DNA from: Ectobius pallidus
Lineage: Eukaryota > Arthropoda > Insecta > Blattodea > Ectobiidae
Length of the DNA stretch: 64,000 nucleotides
Direction of reading: 5' to 3'
NCBI GenBank assembly: GCA_964059195.1
Contig: CAXKWD010000009.1
Location: 152,656,778 to 152,720,777 of the forward strand
Shown one piece after another: positions 50,714-58,640 of this stretch (its first letter is position 1; every line of letters begins with the position of its first letter). The notes under the pieces were generated by a model. The model did not search any database. It was not told where the DNA came from and was given only the letters and a program-made list of their open reading frames with translations. A program made the position numbers and the translations under genes.

Positions 50714-53379
50714 TGGGCCATTCCAGAAAAAAGTCAACCAGGACATGGATTTCTAAAAATGAATGTAATTAGAAAGTAAAACCATATTTACGTAGGGGAA
50801 GGATTATATTTCACAGGAATATTTTGTTTTTTGAAGATATATTTTATTTAGTGCAGTTAGGGATTCCTAGAAGAAGAACCTCTTTTGCACCAAGTACGTG
50901 ACTGAATTTCTCCACCATTGTTATTGATAATTTTGTTTCAAATAAAGGTAAAAAACTTGACAATTAATCATAGAATTAGTAACTGGCATTCATTAAGATT
51001 CTTTAAATGCACTTAAACATGTATTTTAAAAATATTTTATATATTTTAATTAATACTGGAAGTTTCTGTGCATTAGGCATGTAATTCCGTCACAAAAACG
51101 GACATTTTTCTCTGTTACTATTAAAGTAATGGCAGTAGGTGGGAGAAAATTTGTATGCAAAGCTAGTTTTGCCTGCTTTACAACCAGACCATATCATTTG
51201 TTTCACAGGATTATATTTAAATCAACATTTAGGGTCGTGACGGAATTACATAACCTGTTTCACAAACTGATCCTCTTACTAATAAACAGCACTTAACATG
51301 AACTTAGGTAATTTAAGTTGAAAAAAAGGTATGTAATACTAAAATAAGAATAGCAAGCATACTGGAACTTTATTAGGCACAGAAAATTATCTGTAATATT
51401 TTATTGGATTATTTGGAGTATCAATTTCTTCAGTGACCGTAATGGGTAAAACAGCAGCAGAACCTCTGCGTGAGTGCCGGAAAAGAAAAAAAAGAAAGCA
51501 GGATTACATGAAGAAATGAAAAAGAAAGACAGAGAGCAGAAAGCAATTAAAAAAGCATCTAAGAACCACCTTCAACTCAATAAACTAAGATGATTAATTA
51601 CGTAGCAGTACAGAAATTAAGAAGTATGAAAAAAGAAGAATGTAGAAATACTGTAGAAGTTCCCTCAACTACAGTGATTTGCAGATGACAAGCGGTTTGT
51701 TCTTCTCCTGCTTAGATACGCGGTCCAATCAGAGACAGCGAGACGGAAGGAAGACCCTTCCTGCTAGCGGTACTTCGTTAGCTCGTACACGTGATTGGCG
51801 GTGAAGGAAAACGCTTCTCATTTGAAAAATACTGTGGCCATTCTGCTTCAACACATTCTCCATACAAATCAAGATAATCTTTTGGAAAAACTGTGAAAAA
51901 GGTTCTGAATGCTCTCCCCGCAAGTCCACGAAAGCGCTCATCTGTGGTCAAGGATTTAACTCCAATTTCAGACAAAACTAAAAACCTCAATCAGCAGGTT
52001 GTCAAACTGCACAAGCCTTTTTCAATCTTGATCATATAAGTTGGATGTGCCCAGGATGTAAAGATTTTATACACACATATACACAGGCCTATACATAAAA
52101 GAGAATCTGGAAAGACTGATGTCCAAAAAAGGTACATGTTGATGACTCTCAAAGAAGCAAATGCCTTAGTGTGTGAAACTCATACCATACCGAAATAAAT
52201 GAGGATTTTATTTATTTTGCAGTTTGCAAATGTTATGAAAGATGGAACAATGTCAAAGACGTTTCACATTCCAGAGACATTCTTCATGTTAAAGTAATTG
52301 ATCTGTACAAAATTTCTACCGAACTGTACAAATCCTCAGAATATTGCAATATACATTATTTCATAAGCGTATCAGAATTTAAAGTTAAAGTTAAAGATGA
52401 TAAAGGAATTAGCTTTGTATTTCATGGAAAAGAAAATAGATGTTGGCTACACGCCAGTAAAAAAGTAAAAAAAGTGAAGTGTTCCCTATTAAAGGCCATT
52501 GAAGGCTCAGAGGGTTCCAGGATGTGAGGCTCCCAGATTTTTAGATAATCAGCACATGAAGGTGGTAAAGTTGTCAGCCTTATGCACTGCTGGCCGCCTT
52601 TACCCTTAAGGATTGCTCCTGATACTCATTTCTGTTAGAGGCTGAGTCGACCCCAGGGCCATAGTGCCTTACGCCAGTGACCTGCAGAAATTACCTGAAC
52701 AACCAGTATTTCAAATAAGAGGGTGTCGTAGTCATGTTTTCACCAAAGTGCCATGGGTGAATAATGTTAAACAAGCCATATAGGCCTACTGAAAATAATT
52801 ATATGATTAAGTATTCTTTACATAGCCTATATGCCCAACCTGTTCCTATTTTATTTTGTTTAATAACATTAAAAACTCATTTAAGTGTTAATTAGATATA
52901 GACAGTCTACAATCTTGATGACTGGTATGAGTACAGTTCAATTAGATAAATTTTAATTTCAAAGGAAAATTTGAAATTCCGTCACGTAATTCCGTCACAC
53001 TCATTCATTCATTAATGGTACCTAAATAAAAAGATGTAACTAGTTTAGAATTTAATCACATAAACTACAGCTCTTCTAGTTTAGAATGATGTGTAAATAA
53101 AGTTCCTCAATCCTTAGAGTTCACAGAGTTTCAGAAGGTTTCACGCTTTGGTTTGTATGTGGTTGACATTTTGTAATTCCGTCACAAATATTAAAAACAT
53201 TTTTTCCCTTCTAAAAGTTATTTAAATCCAGTAAACTTATATACTCCTAGAAGCGTCCATACATCACCTATCAACACACAAAGAATCACTTTCTCTCATA
53301 AACACAGCTCAACGTATCTGTAAGGACTATGGCAAAAAAGACATGCACTTTGTAATTCCGTCACAAATGGAATGGCCCA
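50714..53379 (+). mobile_element. 2.67-kb DNA transposon with TGGGCCATTCCA termini and TATA flanks
   Basis: The left end TGGGCCATTCCA (50,714-50,725) and right end TGGAATGGCCCA (53,368-53,379) are exact inverted repeats, each flanked by TATA (50,710-50,713 and 53,380-53,383). TATA may be a 4-bp duplication or a TA within it. Between them lie one decayed gene (51,442 to about 52,500) and six GTAATTCCGTCAC sites concentrated toward the two ends. This is the structure of a cut-and-paste element whose own gene has decayed. I cannot place it in a named superfamily with confidence. Confidence 0.8.
51442..52500 (+). pseudogene. Decayed transposon gene of an uncharacterised insect/metazoan family
   Basis: Starts with ATG at 51,442, reading MGKTAAEPLRECRKRKKRK, a basic N-terminus resembling that of a family annotated only as uncharacterised proteins in insects, cnidarians and fishes. 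After frameshifts and stops, further segments are readable on the same strand. One is a THSPYKS(R)-stop-SFGKTVKKV tract, then LPASPRKRSSVVKDL at about 51,850-51,965. Another is VQKRYMLMTLKEANAL at about 52,122-52,170. A weaker match, ISFVFHGKENRCWLHASKK, lies near 52,400-52,465. Segment order matches the family as I recall it. At least three frame breaks show it is dead. Function of the family is not known to me; its position between inverted ends argues for a transposase or accessory role. Confidence 0.6.
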
Positions 53380-53795
53380 TATATTATAGACTGATAATAT
53401 TTTATATTGAAACATTTGAAAACTCCCGATTATTCGTGCTAAGTTCTTCCTCCCTTGCCACGCCAAGCCAAGCAATCATGACTACAAGTAGGGCTTTGCC
53501 TAAATCAATACAGGAACATTATGACAAAAGCCTAAGAAAACTGCTTGAAGCTCGATTCATGATCATCTTAATCAGGGTACTTTTGTGGTTTTGGATAGTG
53601 GGATATTTGGCACTTTTCGTTGATTTATTCAAACTGTTTCTGGTGTAGTTACAAGATTATGCTAGTGTGTCACTTAATGAAAATGTTGAGGTTATAATGC
53701 TATTACTGTTGGAGGCGGTTAAGTGCACTGCGCGACACGTCTATGCTCTATGAATTCTGACGGCCGTCTCTTCTAATGAGGGCGTGCATGCTTCT

Positions 53796-54427
53796 TATAC
53801 CGTATATACTCGAATACTACACGCATATTTTTTTTAAAAATCGCGAACAAAAAAACTGGAGTGCGGGTATTATTTGAATTCTCTCATCTGAATATTGGCT
53901 CAATATAGCACGATGCTTTGTAGTAGCATCACAGTAGGCCTATAGTATAACAGTAGCAAAGCTGTAATGAAAGGAAAATGAAACAAAGAAGATGCTTTCT
54001 TATGCACATGATCCGCATAGAGACGCCAAGCAAACAGTGCAGTACAAGGCTAGCAGAACCACTAATTTGGGAAATGTTCGGTGAATTTCCACACTTTGAC
54101 CTTGGGTCGAACCACGTCATCGTGTGTGATTACCGCTGAATGAAGAGTGTTGTTGTTGAGGGGTTTAGGGCTGCACATATAAGATGACGAGATTTCGGCG
54201 GGCTGTTAGCATGCACATTATTTTTACAAGTACCTTTAAGCCTACCACATTTATTTCTTTTATGATATGTAATGTTAATTATAACTGTTTAATTAAGAAT
54301 AAAACTGGCAAAATAATTTTATATATGGGCCTATAGACTTTTCTTTTCTTTTCTTTTTATTTTATTTTTTTTCAAACTTCCTTTCGAAAAATTTGGGTGC
54401 TTGTAGTTTTCGGGTATATACAGTATA
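53796..54427. mobile_element. pogo/Tigger-type MITE, about 630 bp
   Basis: The left terminus TATACCGTATATACTCGAAT and the reverse complement of the right terminus, TATACTGTATATACCCGAAA, match at most positions over 30 bp (53,796-53,825 and 54,398-54,427), with TA at both edges. CCGTATATACTCGA is the familiar terminus of pogo/Tigger-related Tc1-mariner elements. The interior is AT-rich with no transposase. The 63-codon minus frame inside is not a recognised gene. Confidence 0.7.
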
Positions 54428-54825
54428 TGGAGCCCATTTCTCCTGTGAAACGTGTGTATCTCGTTTTAATCGGAGTCTACTCAACCATTGGAAAAATGAA
54501 TATTGCATTCTAATTGACTAGGCTAATTAATAGCATTTGAATGAGTGTCTTGACTTTAATATTCCGTTATGAAGCAAGTAACGACAAGTTTGGGGAATAA
54601 CCTCGCTTACAGCATTTTATTAAGCATGCATCGCCATGTTAACACCTCTTTATTCTATCTATACTTACTCAATGGCAATAGACAATTTCTAAGTAAGCTA
54701 AAGAAATATTATCTATTTTATGGAACCCAGGGTTCGTTGCCGCGCTTACCTGAGCATGCCATTCAACCCTATTCTGTCCTAACTCCATCCAATCATCACT
54801 CGCAAATCCTACTTCCCTTAAATCC

Positions 54826-55076
54826 ATAGGCGTAACCAAGCCGACCACATGGGGGGGGGGGTTATAATGTCTCGGGGGTATGGAATACCCCCCAGGGAGA
54901 GGGGGGTTCGGTGGTCCTCCCCCGGAAAATTTTAAAATTTAAGATGCTCATTAACGAGTTTTAAGCTTTCCACGCTTTATACTCGTATTAAGTAATTTAT
55001 AAGCAGACTTTAAAAAATTGTACAATTTTCCTTTTTTTTAATCAAACTCCCAAACTCCCTCTGTCGCTACGCCTCT
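54826..55076. mobile_element. Probable short non-autonomous repeat with G-run
   Basis: ATAGGCGTAACCAAG at 54,826 and CGCTACGCCTCTGC near 55,061-55,074 are approximately inverted. The interior has a G11 run and TGGAATACCCCCC...GGGGGG with TTTTAAAATTTAAG, also seen at 46,843-46,900. The pattern resembles dispersed insect repeats with GGCGTAGC ends. Boundaries are approximate. Confidence 0.4.
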
Positions 55077-55134
55077 GCTTAAATCTATCCTAATATTCTA
55101 TCTATACCTCAATTAAATAATTTAATTTATTATA

Positions 55135-55332
55135 TTATTGTTCTGAATTATTAGGGAGGGGCGATGGGCTTCCTCTGCCCTCTCTAGGAAAGTAAGCATA
55201 ACAAAATTCACATCGGGAAACAGAAACCTCCATTTGGAGGCCTTCGCCCCAACGTGGGGCATAGGATTTGAGAGAGGCTTTTAGGACGCTATAGGCTAAT
55301 GGCCTATGGTAATTCAGCTTTACTGTGTGCAA
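55135..55332 (-). other. Unrecognised 65-codon open frame, probably repeat-derived
   Basis: Minus-strand open frame ending TAA at 55,135, with a GC-richer, codon-like composition than the flanks (residues such as SYAPRWGEGLQMEVSVSRCEF). It lies where the missing 3' exon of RAD1 could be, but its residues do not match the RAD1 C-terminus. I suspect a fragment of a dispersed repeat; function unknown. Confidence 0.3.
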
Positions 55333-55518
55333 TCTTCATGAATAACCAGTTCACTGTAACTGGGGGGGGGGGGGAAGAGTGCTTAATACGCAAGGGTTTA
55401 TTTGTTAATACTAGCAACACTAGTGTGCCACTTTCACCTGATATTGGTTGGATACCCAGCATACCTGAGGGCAACACATGCCATTGTTTGTTTGATGGAG
55501 GTGACTGTGTTAGCTTAC

Positions 55519-55583
55519 CTCAAAGTTGCAAGTTCACAGCATTGGAATGTTTCAATAACGTCACTGTCCTTCGGAATGTCAAT
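55519..55583 (-). CDS. RAD1: RAD1 exon C (IDIPKDSDVIETF...)
   Basis: 65 nt, phase 0 in and phase 2 out. Acceptor AATACTGCACAG/ATTGAC; donor TTGAG/GTAAGC. PKDSDVIETFQC corresponds to the PKDSDLMEAF-type segment that follows the conserved STxG loop in RAD1. The next exon (expected to begin by completing an Arg or Ser codon) could not be found between here and the array. Confidence 0.88.
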
Positions 55584-57382
55584 CTGTGCAGTATTTAGAA
55601 TCTACATGTTCAATCAATACTTCCAAGAAGTCAGTTATAGTATATTGCAATACAAGTGCCGTAAGCGATGCATACGGATCAAGGAAAGAGTTTGAAAAAA
55701 ACCAGGCGCTTGAGCCGAGTTTTTTTCGATTTCCGAGATCCGTTATGCACTTACGGCACGAGTATTGCATGCTATTTTTTGCACGATGATTATTTATATA
55801 AATTTAATTATATTAATTGAGATATTACCTTAAAATATTATGTATATACATTATTTAAATAGATATTTATTTCAGAAAGTGACTTTGGAAATTTGTTTTG
55901 TTTCCATAGCAACAAGCTTGCGTGCGGGAATGTCAAGTTACGATCCACAGCAACAATATTCGTAAGTACCACTAATTAGTTAAGTCGTGCAAAAAAAAAA
56001 AAAAGGTTAAATGTTCAGTTGGGGGGGGGACTGATTTTTCTAGAAAGTTTCTACAACTGTCTAACTTAGCATTATTATTAATATCTCACAGGAATCCTCG
56101 AGATTATAGTTTCTGACTTCTAAAAAAATCCCCTCGCACTGAGATTTGAACCTGTGACCTGTGCAACTGAGCTAGCCAAAGTTTGATCTCTCACAGCAAC
56201 CGGGTGGGTTTTAGGTTCGTCTGCAGAGTGGGGGAACCAAAAGGAAAATCAAGAAGTGTGATTGAGAAAGAAAAAAATAATTATTAGTAGTGATGTGATG
56301 TGTAACTAGAGTAAGTACCTTAGTATCTCCGGCGACCCCTGAGGTGGAGATTCTGAAGTAGGGAGGATCCGGAGACAGCAAGATCTCGATCAGATTACTG
56401 GAAGCATCCAGCTCAGTAAATACTTCTTTGAGACAATCCGATTGGAGAATTACTTTGTTAACCCTTTCACTGCTGAGATATTTTCACTGTCACTCGGCGC
56501 TAAATCCGAAAAATAAGAAGGCAGTTTTAAAATACGCCAGAACTTCGTCATCACGTTAGAAATGTTTTTCCTTGCTCGTGAAAGCAATGACTGTGTTGAA
56601 ATTGAACATACCATGGCCTTGACGTGATTCCCGGCTTGTCATATGACTCGTGAGTTCAATGGCTTCTTCAGACATCACAACATTGTGCAAGGCCTCATAT
56701 TTTCATCTACAGATAGCACCACAGGGCAAGGAAAGCAATGAAAATAATTTCTATCTAACCCCAAGAGATGGCAGGACATTATCCTTTCGTTGAAACCTTG
56801 TTAAAGAATTCTATTCTACGAGCAATTGTTTTATTCGTAGCACTAACTTCGCGGCAACATTGTGCAAGGCCTCACATTTTGATCTACAAATTGCACCACA
56901 GAGCAGGGAAAGCAATGAAATTAAGTTCTATCTAACCCCAATAGATGGCAGGACACTATCCTTTCGTTAAAACTGTGTTAAAAAATTCCATGCCTTGTGG
57001 AATCGTCTCGTTCATAGCACCCACTTCGCGGGCGGAACAGTTCCGTCGTTAGCAGTGAAAGGGTTAAGTACATTATTGGCTGTGAAGTTGAAGTCGAAAA
57101 TGCCCTCAGGTTCTAGAGTTCTAATGCTGCAGTTCGTTATGACTCCGTTCTCTCCCAACCTGCAAACACAACTACCAATTCAATTCATCAGTTTATCTCT
57201 GTCAAACTCTTCTCCACGCTTGCATTGCAGTGTACTTACAGCAGCGTGAGGGGATACCCGTAGCCTTGGTAACACATCTTAAGTGCTGTGGCCGATCCTC
57301 CAAATATACCGGTATTTAAACATTTCACCACAACTGTAAGGTTTATTTTGAAAGCCACTTGTTCTTCATTGAAAATGTATTT
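55519..57382 (-). CDS. RAD1: RAD1, 9-1-1 checkpoint clamp subunit: partial gene, three exons, middle exon split by a MITE
   Basis: RAD1 joins RAD9 and HUS1 in the ring-shaped 9-1-1 clamp, loaded on damaged DNA by RAD17-RFC to activate ATR signalling. Exons, in order of transcription, are 57,382-57,240, 57,159-56,319 (interrupted) and 55,583-55,519. Excluding the insertion they encode about 147 residues, roughly half of the usual length of about 280, corresponding to the middle of the protein. Diagnostic segments are FKINLTV, KMCYQGYGYPL, FDFNFTANNVLNKVILQSD, SPDPPYFRISTSG and IPKDSDVIETF. Splice sites are AG/GT throughout with continuous phase (143 nt, 235 nt, 65 nt). The 5' exons (DNA-clamp N-terminus) and the last exon (SIRTD..LQY region in relatives) were not found. 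As drawn, the insertion truncates the frame about 20 codons into the MITE unless it is spliced out. Confidence 0.93.
55646..55769. mobile_element. Fold-back MITE, about 125 bp
   Basis: TGCAATAC..GTGCCGTAAG..GCATACGGATC (55,646-55,680) is mirrored by GATCCGTTATGCACTTACGGCACGAGTATTGCA (55,737-55,769) with a few mismatches around a loop of about 56 bp. No coding capacity. It lies just upstream of RAD1 exon C, in the intron. Confidence 0.7.
55900..55913 (+). promoter_or_regulatory. X-box (RFX-factor binding site)
   Basis: GTTTCCATAGCAAC is an exact match to the X-box consensus GTYNCCATRGNAAC bound by RFX/DAF-19 factors, which drive ciliary genes. It lies 17 bp upstream of an ATG with a strong splice donor, the usual X-box position for ciliary genes. 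Sequence match only; chance or repeat origin not excluded. Confidence 0.55.
56110..56185 (-). mobile_element. tRNA-derived SINE fragment
   Basis: On the minus strand GGCTAGCTCAGTTG (A-box-like) is followed by GGTTCAAATCTC (B-box-like), spaced more closely than in a real tRNA, then a T-rich stretch. It resembles the tRNA head of a degenerate SINE. Not a functional tRNA gene, since no cloverleaf can be drawn at this spacing. Confidence 0.4.
56319..57159 (-). CDS. RAD1: RAD1 exon B, split by piggyBac-like MITE
   Basis: Acceptor GTTTGCAG/GTTGGGAG at 57,159; donor ACTAAG/GTACTTAC after 56,319. The coding parts are 57,159-57,064 and 56,457-56,319, 235 nt once the MITE and one TTAA are ignored, and they join in frame as NNVLN-KVILQSD. 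Also contains PEGIFDFNF and SPDPPYFRISTSGVAG. The flanking introns are 80 bp (57,160-57,239) and 735 bp (55,584-56,318). Confidence 0.92.
56462..57063. mobile_element. 602-bp piggyBac-like MITE inside RAD1 exon B
   Basis: Perfect 13-bp terminal inverted repeats CCCTTTCACTGCT (56,462-56,474) and AGCAGTGAAAGGG (57,051-57,063), flanked by TTAA on both sides (56,458-56,461 and 57,064-57,067). TTAA duplication with CCC-start termini is the piggyBac signature (Kolobok also uses TTAA). The interior contains a diverged 177-bp tandem duplication (copies starting 56,678 and 56,855) and no transposase. Removing the element with one TTAA restores RAD1 exactly. Confidence 0.92.
57240..57382 (-). CDS. RAD1: RAD1 exon A (KYIFNEEQ...GYGYPLTL)
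   Basis: 143 nt: 47 codons plus two bases. Acceptor TTTTGTTACAG precedes AAATAC, and donor CTGCT/GTAAGTACA follows. Contains FKINLTVVVKCLNTGIFGG and ALKMCYQGYGYPL, the most conserved RAD1 stretch. An alternative upstream acceptor (GTATTTTCAG, 57,411) would add 27 nt, also in frame. The upstream exon, expected to end near a GLFQ-like sequence, was not located. Confidence 0.93.
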
Positions 57383-57720
57383 CTGTAACAAAAGCAACAT
57401 CAACTGCTGTACTGAAAATACAAACACAGAAATTGTGATCTTTAAGTGAAATTAATTTCTGTTTTCTACATATTGTAAGCAACTTCTCTTACCATAGATA
57501 TTATTGTACTAAGAATTAAGTATATGCCTTGTGTGTAAAATACAAAATATTAACTAAATACATTATTTATATTATTAAATTTTTTTCTTGCAGTATCGTT
57601 GAGTTCACCTCATCCGTTGCTGAAGTGTGTACAGTAATCATGAGCAGTGACGACATTGTCATCGGCACCATTATATTTTAAAATTGAGCTTTGACATGTG
57701 AAGCTGCGTCATGCAGTTAT

Positions 57721-58330
57721 GTAAGTACCGATAGATATTATTTTTCTTCATTATTAACTATTTCGATAGAATCTAAGATTGTCACGGTCTCACTCGTTTG
57801 TTACTGATTTAGTTACCAACTAACTGACTAACGAACTTACCGACTCACCGACTAGTCTGTAACATACAAGTACTGAAGTGTGCGGGATGAAAGAAGTTCC
57901 TTGCCTTGTATCATGACTGATGATGGTTTTAAACCCTGCTGAAATGCATCTTCCGTAATATGATAAGAAAGTCGATTGATACAACTGCTACAGCTCACTA
58001 GAGCAAGATTAATACTAACACATTGCTGGTGAAACCTGTAACAAGATACTAGAGTTACTCACAATATAACATCAACCCTGATAAACGTCATATATAACAT
58101 ACACAAGATGTTATAAGATCTTGTAGCCAATGGATAAGATATACAATTTAATGAACTCTGTATTATCTTATAAGCATGCTTCTATCCTCATAGCAATTGT
58201 TTTAACATAACAATATTCATTCCCCCTAAGATTCTAAGACAACTAATATAGAAAATTATAGGGCAATGGTGACTTAATAGCCTAATAAACTGGCTTATAT
58301 TGCTCTGGCTACACATTTAAAATAATTTTG
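57721..58330. other. No gene seen (intronic/intergenic)
   Basis: AT-rich sequence without recognisable exons, repeats with clear ends, or RNA genes. RAD1 5' exons were specifically looked for here and not found. Confidence 0.5.
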
Positions 58331-58344
58331 TGTTGCAGTGTTGC

Positions 58345-58640
58345 CGATGATTGAAAGATTTCACAACTTTTACTTTTATTTTCCTTCAGTTAAATCCAGC
58401 AGAATTTCTCATAGACTCATCATGTGTCCTAACCTGTTAGCTTTTATTTTTCCTTATAACTTCCAAGATACATCTATTCTCATCCACTCTTCATTCGTTG
58501 TTCAGTCTGTCCACCAAATCTTCTCAATTTCCTCCAACACCACATCTCAAATCTCTCTTTCCATTTTCCTCAGCAACACACAGTTGTCCTTAAAACACCT
58601 CAACATTTCTTCATCACTTTAGACTTTTCCCCATTTACCT
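58345..58640 (-). pseudogene. RTE-like LINE remnant, 3' end of ORF
   Basis: On the minus strand, frame-shifted pieces resemble the C-terminal tail after the reverse transcriptase of RTE-type LINEs: VLEEIEKIWWTD, an NEE-like stretch, then a WKL/ILEVI-type piece and NRLGHMMSL-stop-EILLDLTEGK, parallel to the WTD..NEEVL..KR..WLGHxLR..G pattern. Several stops and shifts; no RT core. The plus-strand 94-codon frame here is the shadow of this remnant. Confidence 0.5.

Larger units (their letters stand above)
55930..57720 (+). other. Possible small spliced gene antisense to RAD1
   Basis: Candidate exon 1: ATG at 55,930, reading MSSYDPQQQY, with donor TATTC/GTAAGTACC at 55,962. Candidate last coding exon: strong acceptor TTTTTTTCTTGCAG/TATCG at 57,594, open to TAA at 57,679-57,681, then a donor TTAT/GTAAGTACC at 57,721. 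Phases agree and would give a 39-residue protein. An alternative exon follows TATCTCACAG at about 56,098 and also stays in frame for a few codons. No family recognised. The X-box at 55,900 is the main support. It may instead be a non-coding transcript or coincidence. Confidence 0.3.

Noticed and set aside
51729..51990. Two overlapping minus frames of 70 codons
   Set aside because: Shadows of the plus-strand decayed transposon gene, whose family motifs (SFGKTVKKV, LPASPRKR) are on the other strand.
53343..53648. 101-codon plus frame with a hydrophobic C-terminus
   Set aside because: Begins inside the right end of the DNA transposon and crosses its TIR into flanking DNA; no family seen.
55400..55520. 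Minus-strand resemblance to a retroelement RNase H segment (QWHVLPSG...)
   Set aside because: The similarity is loose, and the adjoining sequence is better explained as the intron following RAD1 exon C, with a proper splice donor.
55299..55695. Plus-strand frames of 99 and 97 codons
   Set aside because: They lie antisense to RAD1 exon C and cross a G13 run; shadow frames.
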